Of a DNA stretch of 64,000 bases, positions 10,727 to 24,108 are shown in pieces. This stretch comes from Batkoa obscura (lineage: Eukaryota; Entomophthoromycota; Entomophthoromycetes; Entomophthorales; Batkoaceae), in the NCBI GenBank assembly GCA_030770535.1, contig JASVEC010000022.1, forward strand, positions 124,001 through 188,000, given 5' to 3'. Within the stretch, counting starts at the first letter, position 1. Every line of letters begins with the position of its first letter. The notes beneath the pieces were generated by a model. That model was not told the origin of the DNA and did no database searches. It was given only the letters and a program-made list of their open reading frames with translations. Made by a program: the position numbers and the translations under genes.

Positions 10727-11660
10727 TTAGTTATATTTTTGTTGTATTACAATTTGAGCTTCATCACAATTATAAGTAGTTAGAGTAGTTAGAGTAGTTA
10801 GAGTAGTTAGAGTAGTTGGAGTAGTTGTATATAATTCATATTTTGATCCTTTATAATAAATACTTAAGTTAATCTCACTAAAAATAGTAGTATCACTTTT
10901 ACTTTTTGTACATGTTATTTTATACCCATTAGTTAAAGTAATTGCTTTTTTGATCTCATCAAAAGTATGCTCTTTACCACCAGCTAAGGCACCAAAACCA
11001 GTAATATCTGGAGCATGTTTGTCTTTCAAATTTATAATGCTAGTAAAATAATCTAAGATGTTTTTTTCTTTCTTTAGATATCCTGTGACTCCAAAACATA
11101 TTCAATTCCAATAAGGAGTATGACAAGTACCGTGGACTTCCATTCATAATTCCAAAAAATTTCAGGCTTCTTTGGATCTTTTGAATTTGGCCAATAGTCT
11201 GACATTTTTTTGTAATAGTACTTTTACTCACCAACAGTTTAACTTTATTATCACTATATATATTACCCTCGGAGCAATTTTTAATAATCCCATACTTATT
11301 TGGTTTGGTAGGATCTGGGCATATATGTGCCCATAAACCATGAATTGTAAAGTCTTCTAATTTTACAGTTAGTGACCATTTTAGTGCTAAAATAAATACT
11401 CCATATCTTGGTACACAACGATCATTTTCTTGCAAATCAATGCAACATGATTCTACAGTGCTTAATGCGCTGCAATCATTTATCATTGTAGCACCAGTAT
11501 AATCTACATCAGTAGTGGTAGCTCTTAAGCCTAAATGAGATACTGCTGTTGCGATTGGTAATTCCATTTTTAATAATTGTATTGAATTATATTGTTTATA
11601 TAAATTTGTTAAATTGTATGAAACATTATGAACTTTCTTAACTATTTCATACATTTTCAT
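10727..11660 (-). pseudogene. Broken RNase T2 gene
   Basis: The upstream reading frame (11040-11660) carries RNase T2 hallmarks: a Cys-rich lead with VESCC, a strand LALKWS and the first active-site block FTIHGLWAHICPD with its catalytic His. The second active-site block is recognisable near 11100-11150 (FWNYEWK, then GTCHTPYW), but its two halves lie in different frames and an in-frame stop follows. The C-terminal part (10727-11029) is open in yet another frame, including DITGFGALAGGKEHTFDEI and ITCTK. The gene is therefore broken in at least two places and is unlikely to give an active secreted ribonuclease. No convincing signal peptide is seen at the front, so the 5' end may also be lost. 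Sequencing error at this locus is the main alternative. Confidence 0.75.
10775..10828. repeat. 9-bp tandem repeat, six units
   Basis: Six near-perfect copies of AGTAGTTAG inside the 3' part of the RNase T2 remnant. On the minus strand they would code a Thr-Thr-Leu repeat. The last two units have point changes. Confidence 0.85.
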
Positions 11661-11949
11661 TGTTCCTATACTTTTGTTCCAAAGTTAAGCTTTAGTTATG
11701 TGTCACAGTAAATAGGTGCAACTTACAGCTTTAATAAATGTAATGATAGTAGTAATTTAGTGGTTACTTCTTAGCATGTTATAAATGTATTTAGTTATTA
11801 TACTTTTTACATTGGCCTTGTTTTTTACATTTGTAGATTTTATATAGACACATTTCATGTTAAGGTCGTTTTCAATTTATCAATATAATTTTTTATTTCT
11901 TCTGCTTTTTAATAGTTATATCTCATATAGGTATTAAAATTGTTTTTCA

Positions 11950-12045
11950 TGGGGACGTATTTTTTTGTTTAAGAATTTTACTAACAATTTTCCACTCAAA
12001 TAGCACTTAAGAAATGTAAAAAATGAAGCCAAAAAAAACACCCCT
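11950..12045 (-). mobile_element. MITE copy 2
   Basis: 96-bp copy beginning TGGGGACGTA and ending ACACCCCTA, in reverse orientation. The interior TTTAAGAATTTTACTAACAATTTTCCACTCAAATAGCACTT matches the family core over many bases. It is non-coding. Its terminal bases are more worn than those of copies 3 and 5. Confidence 0.8.
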
Positions 12046-12705
12046 ACTATATATTAGGGAATTTTATAAAACCTTCATCAGATGAATAGCATTAATACAA
12101 TTAGATATCAACTTAAATAACCTTAAGTTGACTTCAAATGAATATTGATATAAATAGCTTTTAGTAAAAATAATTTATAATTTATAATTTATAATTCAAG
12201 ATCTTTGAATATAGGACCATATTGATAAACAACTATTAATATCTCCTAATCTTTGACTCATAACAACATAATTTATTCTCTATTTTAATTCATAGAGCTT
12301 TGATATATAAATACCTATATTAAATTTATTAACAGTAATTTTAATACATAATATCATTTTTTAATGTAATTCTTGTATTTCTATAATTAATTAAATAATA
12401 TAAAATACTAAATCTATATACCATCTGTTTTTTTTTACTTTTAAAAGAATTACATGAGCTAAGCATAGTTTTCCTTTGTAAAGATAATATAAAAATATGA
12501 TTAAAAGTGAAAATAAAATAATACTAAAAAATAAAGGATAAAAAATTAAATTAAAAAGGCTTTTACAAACAACGGAATAAAGTTGACACAATAACAAGGG
12601 CAAGTTTGCATCCTTCATTGTCGCCTTTTTTGAAAAACCAATATAACATTTTTTTAAAATAATCACATATTAATATAATTATAAATTTAATAATTAAACT
12701 ATATA

Positions 12706-12799
12706 TGGGGGTGTTTTTTTGGCTTCATTTTTTACATTTCTTAAGTGCTATTTGAGTGGAAAAATTGTTAGTAAAATTCTTAAACAAAACATATCTCCA
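12706..12799 (+). mobile_element. MITE copy 3
   Basis: 94-bp copy: TGGGGGTGTTTTTTTGG at the left and ATATCTCCA at the right, bordered by TA on both sides (TA-TGGGG and CTCCA-TA). Together with copy 2 it forms an inverted pair about 660 bases apart. Confidence 0.85.
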
Positions 12800-13220
12800 T
12801 ATAATATTTAAAAATAATAGTAATAAAAAATTGGAAACTAGATACCCCTTTTTTAATCACGGATGCCACATTAAATGTACCTTTGATATAATCTTAATTG
12901 TATAATAAAATCGAAAAATTATAGTACTTATAACAACTAAATTTTGTTTTTGTATCATTAATATATCAAATGCACAATACTCTATTAAACTTTAATGTAA
13001 AGTATAAGCTTTCAATTAAATCGTCGTCAAACTTTTATATAGCTAAATCCCATGCTAACAAGGAATTTTCAATTCTTGCCCAATGCTTAGCAATTTGCAG
13101 ACATTTTACCAAAATCAATTTAATTTGCTGTTTTTGCTAAGTGAGCCATGCAAAACTTTAAAATAATTAATAACTAGTCAAGTTATTTCGTTTTCTTTTT
13201 AAAAGGCAGTTTACGGAGAA

Positions 13221-16200
13221 AGTAACTATCCAGCTTATAAAAAAAAATGAAAACTAAGTTCTTTTAGTGTCAAGCCCGGAGAACGATTATTTAAATAATG
13301 AAGCTGAAGACTCATTCGGCGAAAATGATTCTTTTGGAGAAGAAGAAGGAATGGATGAAATGGTAGAAACTTATAACGAAGATATTGAAGAGTTAGAGGA
13401 GTTAGAAGAAGACGAAGGTGATGAACTCTTTTATGAGCATGAAGGAAGGATCTTTAATGTTATTGGTTTAAATCCTGAAGAAAGCGATGATTCAGGAGTT
13501 CATCCAGGTTATGAGATTCAGTTTCCACCTGAATCTTTGCCTATCGAAGGTGATAAAGAAATTGATCAAGAAGATGCATGGAGAATTATCACCTCTTTTT
13601 TTGAAGAAAAGGGTCTTGTTCGACAACAATTAGATTCTTTTGATGATTTTGTTAATAAAATTATTCCGGATATTGTATGTGGTTCAGCCCCAATTATCCT
13701 TCAAACAACTACTCATAATAAATCAGCAGATAAGGATATGCTTAAAAGATTTAGGGTCATTTTTAATAATATTTCTTTATCTCCAACAACTGCCACAGAA
13801 GCGGATGGCGGTAATTTAGATATGACACCTCATGATGCTAGGTTGAGGAATATGACTTATTGCGCTCCTCTTTTCGCAGATGTAATAAAATCAGTATCTT
13901 ATGCTGATCCTCAAGATAAAGACAACATTGACGTTACCAATCCTAATGATTATAAAATGTTGGAAGGTATGATCGATGACGAAGAGGAAATAACTAGAGT
14001 ACGTTTAGGAAATGTACCAGTAATGGTTCGCTCTTCTTATTGTATTTTAAAGAATGTACCTGAAGATGCAGTTTATAAAACATCGGAATGTAAATATGAT
14101 CAAGGTGGTTATTTTATTATCAATGGATCTGAAAAGGTACTTATTGCACAAGAAAGAATGGCTGGTAATGAAGTTTATGTCTTTAAAAAAGCAATGCCAA
14201 ACAAATATTCCTTTACTTGTGAAATTCGTTCTGTCCCTGTTGAAGGTAATAGGAAACCTAGTGCTATTATGTTGAAAATGTTAGCACGTAGTGAAGATAA
14301 AGAATCAAGTGGTCAACCTATACATGTAACCATTCCTTATATTAAATCAGATATCCCTGTCATTGTTCTTTTCCGTGCATTAGGAATTGGGAGTGATAAA
14401 GATATTATTGATCTTATATGTCCAGATTATAATGATGAAGCTATGATGGATTTAATTAAGCCTTGCCTTGAAGAAGCAATTGATATTGAAGATGAATCAC
14501 TTGCATTATTATATATTGGTAGACGTGGTAGCTCTGAAGAAAAGAGTTCACCAAAGACTATATCTTATTGTAGAAATATCCTTAATACAGAAGTATTTCC
14601 ACACGTATCTTCTATGGGAGAAGCTAATTTCAAAAAAGCACAATTTCTTGGATATATGTTACATCGTTTACTTTCAGCTTGCTTAGAGAGAAGAGAGCTT
14701 GATGATCGTGATCATTATGGTAGAAAAAGAATGGATATGGCGGGTCCATTATTAGCTAATTTATTTAAAATGCTATTTTTAAAATTTACTAAAGATGTTA
14801 CAAGATATATACAAAAATGTATTGATAATAAAACAAAAAACTTTAACATCAGTCTTGCTATTAAATCCACTATCCTTACTAATGGCCTTAAATACTCTTT
14901 AGCTACAGGTAATTGGGGCGATCAACAAAAAGCAATGTCTTCAAAAGCAGGTGTCTCACAGGTTCTTAATAGATATACTTTTGCATCAACACTTTCTCAT
15001 TTAAGACGTTGTAATACACCAATTGGAAGAGATGGGAAGATTGCTAAACCACGTCAATTACATAATACCCATTGGGGTATGGTTTGTCCTGCAGAAACAC
15101 CAGAAGGACAAGCTTGTGGTTTAGTTAAAAATTTATCATTAATGGCTTACGTTACTGTTGGTACCAATGATGTTTCAATCAAACGATTCCTTAAAGAATA
15201 TATGGAAGATGCTAAGAGAGAAAAAGAACATGGACCTAAATTAGTACCAAATCCAGAATCTGTTCCAGGATATAAAGCAGATGGTCAAAGAGATGCTATG
15301 GTTTATCAACCAACTAGAGTGTTTTTAGATGGTGCTATTGTTGGTGTAATTCATACACCTTTACAACTTGTTTATAACCTTAGGAGATTGAGAAGGCATT
15401 ATGATTTAGCACCAGAAATTGGTATTGTTTGGGATATCCGTGAACAAGAGATAAGATTATATACTGATTCAGGTCGTGTAACTCGACCATTATTTATTGT
15501 TCGTCATAATCAACTATTAGTAAAGAAAAGGCATATTGAATATTTAGGTAAGGTGGGTACACCTTTATTCCCAGATGAAGTGTTTGGTTTTAGTCATTAT
15601 GTAAAGAGTGGTTTAATGGAATTTATTGATGCCGAGGAAGAAGAATCTGCTCTTATTTCAATGACGCTTGAAGATTTACTTGACGTTGATGATCATTATC
15701 AAAAATTTGGTCCAGGTCCAGAACCTGTTTCAGATGATGAAGGGGATGATGGTAAAGATCAAGAGCCAAAAGATATGACAGCTACTGTTAAATCTAGTCA
15801 AAAATATTATTCACACCATTGGACTCACTGTGAAGTCCATCCATCCATGATTTTAGGTATTTGTGCTACTATTGTACCTTTCCCAGATCATAATCAATCA
15901 CCACGTAATACTTATCAATCTGCCATGGGTAAACAAGCTATGGGAGTTTACCTTACAAATTATCAACTTAGAATGGATACACTTGCTAATATCCTTTATT
16001 ATCCACAAAAACCATTGGTAGCTACCCGTGGTATGGAATATTTACGATTTAGAGAACTTCCAGCTGGGCAAAATGCCATTGTAGCCATTTTATGTTATTC
16101 AGGCTATAATCAAGAAGATTCTGTTATTATGAATCAAAGTTCTATTGATCGTGGTTTATTCCGTTCACTTTATTTCCGTACTTATATGGATCAAGAAAAG

Positions 16201-17391
16201 AAACAAGGTTTGTTTGACACAGAATCCTTTGAAAAGCCATCTAGAGACAATACTTTACGTTTAAAACATGGTACTTATGAAAAATTAGAAGATGATGGTT
16301 TAATTGCACCTGGTACTAGAGTAGTTGGTAGTGATATTATTATTGGAAAAACTTGTCCAGTACCACCGGATAGTGAAGAACTTGGACAACGTACACAAAC
16401 TCATACAAAGAGAGATGCAAGTACTCCACTTAAAAGCACTGAAAATGGTATTGTTGATCGAGTTATGCTTTCAGTTAATGCGGAAGGTATGAGATTTTCT
16501 AAAGTTAGAGTACGTTCCACTAGAGTACCTCAAATTGGTGATAAATTTGCTTCTCGACATGGACAAAAAGGTACCATTGGTATTACTTATCGTCATGAAG
16601 ATATGCCTTTTTCACGTGATGGTATTGTACCCGATTTAATCATTAATCCGCATGCTATTCCATCTCGTATGACCATTGGTCATATGGTAGAATGTTTAAT
16701 GGGTAAAGTAGCTACTTTAAGTGGTAGTGAAGGAGATGCTACCCCTTTTACAGAAGTTACAGTAGAAGGTATATCTAAAACATTAGAAGCTCATGGATAT
16801 CAAAAACGTGGATTTGAAGTTATGTATAGTGGTATGACAGGTCAAAAATTAACAGCTCAAGTTTATCTTGGACCCACTTATTATCAGCGTCTTAAACATA
16901 TGGTGGATGATAAAATTCATTCACGTGCTCGTGGACCTGTACAAATTTTAACACGTCAACCAGTGGAAGGTCGATCAAGAGATGGTGGTTTACGTTTTGG
17001 TGAGATGGAACGTGATTGTATGATTTCGCATGGGGCAGCTAATTTCCTTAAAGTAAAAATCTTGTTTTTTTTATATGAAAACATAGCTTAATGACTTTTT
17101 TTTAGGAACGTTTATTTGATTCTTCAGATGCTTATAGAGTACATGTTTGTGATTTATGTGGTTTAATGATCATTGCTAATTTAACTAAAAATTCATTTGA
17201 ATGTAAATCATGTCGTAATCGTACCCAGGTAAGATTTCAAATTCAAAATTTCAAATATTTTTACTTATTTATTATTTACTATTTATCATTTATTATTTTA
17301 GGTATCTCAAATTTATCTTCCATATGCATGTAAGCTTCTTTTCCAAGAACTTATGGCTATGAATATTGCACCACGATTAATGGTTCTTTAA
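13221..17391 (+). CDS. RPB2: RNA polymerase II second-largest subunit RPB2
   Basis: Catalytic beta-like subunit of RNA polymerase II, about 1,332 residues. Exons read as 13221 (one base), 13268-17052, 17106-17228 and 17302-17391. Hallmarks are the lobe/fork motifs, [35 protein letters not shown] in the hybrid-binding domain, and the C-terminal zinc site CDLCG...CKSC in exon 3, followed by [19 protein letters not shown]. The large exon opens with TG-TCA-AGC right after a good acceptor (CTTTTAG). The only upstream A that completes ATG sits before a GTAACT donor, so the start codon itself seems split by a 46-nt intron with an AACTAA branch site. The alternative is an internal ATG near 13350. The N terminus carries an unusually long acidic leader compared with yeast. 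Nuclear. Confidence 0.95.
13222..13267 (+). other. Putative intron splitting the RPB2 start codon
   Basis: 46 bases from GTAACT to TTTTAG with a branch-like AACTAAG near the 3' end, matching other introns in this window. If removed, A (13221) joins TG (13268-13269) to make the initiating ATG in frame with all of RPB2. Confidence 0.6.
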
Positions 17392-17574
17392 ATATAAATC
17401 AAGGTTCAAAGGAGTGGTTATTACAAATGGTATTTTATGTTACTTTTATCAATAAAAATAAAATCTTTTTTTTTATTTAATTTTTATATTGTTTGTATTA
17501 AAATTAATAAAATGTAAAAATAAAATATAACAAAATTGATATTTCAATATTTGATAAATCTTTTAATCAGTAAA

Positions 17575-20346
17575 TCATTGAAATCCATTTTCCTTTAACC
17601 AAATTTCCAAATCCTTATTAGCCTTAGTTACAAAAGTAGAATTAATCTTTACTTGTTCTATGGTATTATTAAGTGCCATTTTGTAAGCACTAATATCTCT
17701 TCCTTCAAAGAACTTTTCAATATCCTCCAATTCTTCTTTACTCGTCAATAATCCAGCAGTCGATTTAATAATATTACCTAAAGTGGATACATTTTGTTTA
17801 TATCTAGCTTCAAATAAATTCCAATTTTGTTTCACAAATTTCCAAGTATCTTCACGTGCCTTAGAATTAATTGCTAATGCTGATATTAAAGTCAATGTAT
17901 CTTGTGGACGCACTGCATTACAAATTGAGTAGTTTAAACTTGTTTGAATCAAATTTTTATTGCTTGTAGAGCCTAAAGCAACTAACGCTTTTAATTTTTG
18001 ATCCATTGTTTTTTCAATTTCAAACTTAGTTCGAATTTCTTGATACTCTTTCTCATCCCCAAACCGAATAGCTATTTTTAATAATAGTGGTTTCAAATCT
18101 TTAGCTACACTGGGGTTTTGATTTTGTATAAGTTGATGATATAAAGTTAAAAGAGAATCAATATATTCTTTGTTAGCATATTTAGAGAAATTGGAAATGG
18201 CAGTGACTCTTAATGTGGATAATAATGGATTTTCAGAAGGTTCACTATTAAAACCAAGTTTTTCAGCCCATGGTTGAAACATAGAAGCAGTTAATTGATT
18301 TAAACCATTTTGTACTTCAATTGAAGATTTATAAAATAAAGAAGATATATTATTTAAACTAATAGCTACCTGTTCTAATACTCTATATTAATAATAATAA
18401 ACAAATTAATCTATATTAATAATAAAATAATAATAATAATAAATGCTTACAATGGATTCTTTTCATTTTTAAATTTAAATACAAAATTTAAATAAAATGT
18501 AATACTTAAATGTCCAGAAATAGCTGTATGATAAACATCAGATAATAAACCTATTTTATCTGAATCTGTTAAAGAACTTCCGAATTCAATTTGTTTTCCT
18601 AAATCTAATAAACATTGTTCATCATAACATACTCTATAGACACCAATAGAATTATTATTAAACTTAATAAATTGATTTAATTGGATATCTAAGATCATTT
18701 GTTTTTCATTTAATACTTCAATTGAATTTGATTGATTTAATAATAATGGTATCCACCAAAGTGTAGTTGTATCTTTGTCTTTAGTATCATTATTAGAATA
18801 AAATCTACTTTGCTCAATTAATAATTGATTATTATTATGATATTTGACTGACAATAATGGATATCCAGCTACATTAGTCCATAAATCCATAAACTCTGAT
18901 ACTGGTTTATTAGAAGCTTGTTCTAGACATTGCCATAACTCACTAGTAGTTGCATTTGAATACTGATATTTATTAAGATAAATTCTTATTCCTTCAAAAA
19001 AGTTATCCTCACCAAGGTAGGAAAATAACATTCTTAAAATAGAAGCTCCTTTAGAATAGGAAATAGCATCAAATATTTGCCCAATTTGTTTAGGATCATT
19101 GACAGGTACTTGTATAGGATGAGAGGATTTTAAACTATCTAATTTTAATGCTCTTTGATAATCATCCATAACAAAATCAGTCCAAGCATCCCATTCTGGG
19201 AATAATTTATCCACTGCATAACTAGCAATATATGTTGCAAACCCTTCTTTTAACCAAAGTTGAGACCACCATTCTAAGGCTACTAAATTACCGAACCATT
19301 GATGTGCTAATTCATGGGCTACTATATTAGCTATCTTTTGACAACGATCAAATGAACTTATTCCTTCTTCATATAATAAACATACTGTACGAAAGGTAAC
19401 TAAGCCCCAATTTTCCATAGCTCCAATGTTGAAATCAGGTATAGCTATTAAATCTAATTTTGATATTGGATAGCGTTGATCAAATAATTTATAATATAAA
19501 TCCATAGATTTACAGGCTACATCTAAAGCAAATTTACCAAGATGGGCACTGCCGCGGATAGCATACACCCGGGTTAAAATATTTTGTTCTTTTGTTCGAT
19601 CTTCAATATAATCAAAATCACCAACTGCAAAAGCAATTAACTAACAATAAAAAAGAAAAGTGGTTAAGAAATAATAATAATGATAATAAATTTACATAAG
19701 TTGACATATTTGGTGTAGTTTCAAAAGTAACTTCATTAAATTTAATACCATTGATATCAATTTCTTTTTGTGATTTTACGGAGGTATTAGATAACGCTGT
19801 TAACTCTTTTTTAACAATTAATTTAATGTCAAAAGTAGCTCTTAAAGCAGGCTAAAAATAAGTAAAAATTAATAAACAACAATAATAAAATTAATTTACC
19901 TCATCCCAACAAGGAAAAGCTTGTCTAGCATCACTTGGCTCAAAATGAGTTGAAGCCATAAATGTTTCTTTACCTTCTAAACTTTCATAACTTGAAGCAT
20001 AAAAACCAGACATAGCTCGATTTAATATACCACTAAATTTTAACTCTAAAATCATATTTTTTCCTTGTTTTAAATTTTCACTTAATTTTAAAGAGCAAGT
20101 TTGTTCTTCTGTATCATAATTGATAGATATTACTTTGATTGTTGAGAGTGTATTATCCTCATGTAAATCGGCTTCTTGAATCTCAAGATGTTTGGTATTG
20201 AATTTGATAACATCAATGGATTCATTAATAACTAGATTAATTTTAATTAAACCATTAAAACTAAAATTATCAATATCAGTATTAAGAGTTAAATTGTAAT
20301 GAGTAGGTTTAACGCTTGTTGGTAATAAATTGGGTTGATCTTGCAT
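17575..20346 (-). CDS. M1 family aminopeptidase, paralogue 1
   Basis: Zinc aminopeptidase of about 866 residues, close in length to yeast Aap1/Ape2. Four exons: 19900-20346, 19696-19851, 18451-19640 and 17575-18382. Order: N-terminal beta domain (1-200), thermolysin-like catalytic domain, then the ERAP1-type helical C domain. Exopeptidase motif GAMEN is at about 274-278; zinc ligands HELAH at 310-314 and Glu333 (LKEGFA) follow with normal spacing. It removes N-terminal residues from peptides. There is no signal peptide, so it is probably cytosolic and finishes digestion of imported peptides. Intron positions match paralogue 2 exactly. Two stretches, 18446-19065 and 19187-19309, are identical in DNA to paralogue 2 while their flanks diverge, which points to gene conversion. 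Confidence 0.93.
18446..19065 (-). repeat. Conversion tract 1 in aminopeptidase 1
   Basis: 620 bp that match 26927-27546 with no difference seen. The tract begins at the splice donor of the long exon and ends abruptly in coding sequence. The intron just beyond it is unrelated between the two genes. Confidence 0.85.
19187..19309 (-). repeat. Conversion tract 2 in aminopeptidase 1
   Basis: 123 bp identical to 27668-27790, spanning codons for the strongly conserved HQWFGNLVALEWW region. It is separated from tract 1 by about 121 diverged bases. Confidence 0.8.
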
Positions 20347-21065
20347 TTTTATATTATTTTATATTATTTTATAAAAAAAATAATTGAAATAATTGAATGT
20401 ATTTTTTAAAATTTAAAATTAACAATTGATGTCACATCAAGAATTGATCAATTGAAAATGACATCATTTAAAAATAATTGATTTAAATTAAGGTCATACT
20501 TTTTTATTGTATTTTGTAGATATTGAAATGAAATTATTTTATAAAATTATAATTTAGATATAGATAATATATAGATAATAATATTTGATTTATAAAAGTT
20601 TGACTTATTTTTAAATAATCTTGACTTGATATTAAAATAAGCTGTTTTTTTTAAAATTTAGTTCACATCCAAAATGATCTAAGCATTAAAAAACATATTA
20701 TTATAAATAATTTGACTTTTTATAAATTTCAACCTAAATATAATCAAACAATCGAATTTGGAATTTGTTAAATTTAAAAAAGTTTATTTTATGTTATTTT
20801 TAAATATTCTATAAAATTCAATTTAATAATAATAAAAATTTAAACTTATACAAAGCTATAATACTAAAATCAATTCACTTTTTATAAATAGTTAGATATT
20901 TTATTATTATTATTATTAAGTAATAAACGCAACTCGTCAATCTCCACAGAAAATGAACTAAAAGGGGTGAAAATCTCACTATTCAAAACACTCAAAAAAA
21001 AAACTATATAAAATATCAATAATCAAAATATAAAATTAATAAACATTAATTTAATTAAAAGGAAA
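20347..21065. promoter_or_regulatory. Divergent intergenic region
   Basis: About 720 bases between the start codons of aminopeptidase 1 (minus) and the GDSL-type gene (plus). It is very AT-rich and contains no ORF or repeat family. TATATAAA at 21005-21012, about 54 bases before the GDSL start codon, could be its TATA box. Confidence 0.45.
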
Positions 21066-22124
<1,059 letters not shown>

Positions 22125-22781
22125 AAGCTTTATTGGAGATGAAATGTTTACCATTTCGTTTCTTTACTTCGGAAAATGACTTGAAGAGTTTGGACTCTCT
22201 TCTTGTCCTTCCATAAAGTCTTCGTTCACTGCTTTAATCTCTAAAATTTAGTGATTCTAGTATTATCTTTTTATTTTAGTCAATAAAACACTTGGGATCT
22301 CAGTGTTTCAAGAGAAAAAAGTTTTAATAGAATAATTTACTTTTTGTCGGTGATTATTAAAATATTTGATTATGACTTTTAGTACCTTTTTTTTATATTA
22401 ATTTGTTATAATCTTAATAAAATTAAATAAATAACTTAAAGTTTAATGTTTTTAATATAATGATTTAATGATTCTATTTAATATTGATCAATTTATAAAA
22501 TAACTAAAAAGACAAAAATATTAATTCGATTATACAAGAATGCAATTATTATCATTGATCAATTTACTATCTATTTTAATATAAAATCAAAACAATAAGG
22601 GAGGATTAACCTTATATTTAAGCAAACAAGGGCAAATTGAACAAATTCAACTAACCAATGAACTTCTGTCTATCTTTTAAAAAAGTATCTAAATTCATAA
22701 AAGTGACTGCGACAACTAAAATATATATTTTTTAATTTTATTTAATTTTGGCTTATTTTTTCAACTTTCAGTATTTTCAAC
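22125..22781. other. Intergenic
   Basis: About 650 AT-rich bases between the GDSL-type gene and the tail-anchored gene. No ORF, RNA gene or repeat is recognised. It presumably includes the terminator of the first gene and the promoter of the second. Confidence 0.4.
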
Positions 22782-23586
22782 ATGTTTTCAGTTTCCAGAG
22801 AAACCAGTGACTTCACTATGCTTCGTCGCGAGGATAGTTCGGATTTAGGTGTTGTAACCTTAGACAGCACTACCGACGATCAAATTAATACTTTTGAATA
22901 CTTTGAATTTATAAGAGGTATAAAAAAAAGAGTGGAATCCGCTTTAGGTGTTGATTGGGAAACTAATTTACCAAAAACGAGAAGTGGCAGTTTAAGTAAG
23001 TGTTGATTGCTTTTTTCCACATAATAAAATATATTTATGGACTTTTTTTTAACTAGGAACTAACACATCTTATCATCCTAATGTAAGCAATTGTAGAGGA
23101 TTTAATAATCTCCAAGTTAATTACTCAAATTCAAGAATGGGTCATAGTAATGAGGAAGATACATTAGAAGATAAAATGGAAGGAGAGTATATGTTTAATG
23201 ACTATGCAAATAGATTTACAGTAAGAATTTTATATTATTTATTGAGTTATTAATTAAATATTAATAGACGAATGATCGATATTCTACTTTTAGAGAGTAT
23301 AGAGATGAAGAAATGATTAGTCCAACTTGTCAGTTTACAAATGATAGCTATAGTAATAATGATAAAGAATCAAAAAGAAGAGCAAGTTATGCTCTATATG
23401 AACTTGAAATCAAAAGTGAGAAAGAATTTGATAATAACAATAATCGTGGATCGTAAGTTATTTCCATCTTATTTGGTTTTATTGAACTAAAAATTTTCAA
23501 TTAGTGAATTATCGCCTTTTTTTGTAATGCTAATGATGGTATCAATTAGTGTAATGTATGGTATTTATGTTTACAAGGAATTTTAA
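22782..23586 (+). CDS. Tail-anchored protein of unknown function
   Basis: A spliced gene I read as four exons: 22782-22995, 23057-23220, 23268-23452 and 23505-23586, joining to an exact 645-base frame (214 residues). All introns are GT-AG and 47-61 nt long. The protein is hydrophilic and acidic, with an Asn/Ser-rich middle (FTNDSYSNNDKESKRR), and ends in one hydrophobic helix (LSPFFVMLMMVSISVMYGIY) followed by VYKEF. That layout predicts a tail-anchored membrane protein facing the cytosol. A helical patch near residues 38-62 (FEYFEFIRGIKKRVESALGV) is the only other structured-looking part. I do not recognise the family. It converges on the aldo/keto reductase gene. Confidence 0.65.
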
Positions 23587-24108
23587 TTTAGTATTATTAT
23601 TTCCAATAAACTACTTATATTAGGTAATTTAAATTTACTTATCATTTCATAGTTATTAATACTATTTAGTTTGTGATCCTTCTCTATTTAATTTTGGCAA
23701 TAATTACAACCCATATTTACTTTCGACAAGTACAATTTTAAGCCTTAATTATTTTAGTTCATAGTATTCTTTTATCTTATCTATCCTATTTCTGCAATTT
23801 TATTTTTGCGCTTTTATCTTCTATTCAAATATATATCCCCTATCTATTATTGAATTTCCCCATCCCTTTACACTACATTTTTATTTACTCTCATTCCTAA
23901 TTTTTATTTATTCCCATTCCTTTGTTTTATTTATTCCTAATCCTTATTTAAAATATTGATTATTACTTCTCATTGCATTTCTACTTATTAGTTATTTAAT
24001 AAAAATTTAATTAATAACATAGCATTAATCATAAATTTACCAAAATATTAATTATAATTTAAACAATAAAAAAATAAAGCAAATAACTAAAGCTTTATTT
24101 TAAAATCA
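23587..24108. other. Convergent intergenic region, pyrimidine-rich
   Basis: About 520 bases between two converging genes. From about 23,700 to 23,960 the plus strand is strikingly C/T-rich, with recurring TTCCCATCCC, ATTCCTAAT and TTTATT elements; the flanks are A/T mixed. It may be an imperfect, decayed tandem array or a 3'-processing zone. No gene is seen. Confidence 0.45.

Larger units (their letters stand above)
11661..13220. other. Intergenic region with two MITEs
   Basis: About 1.5 kb between the RNase T2 remnant and RPB2. It holds two miniature elements in opposite orientation (11950-12045 and 12706-12799) and a short run of AATTTAT units at about 12,170-12,200. The minus-strand open frame at 12391-12666 is hydrophobic, AT-biased and matches nothing, so I do not call it. 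The RPB2 promoter must lie in the last few hundred bases. Confidence 0.6.

Noticed and set aside
12391-12666. 91-residue minus-strand frame
   Set aside because: Low-complexity hydrophobic translation of AT-rich DNA; matches nothing and has no flanking signals.
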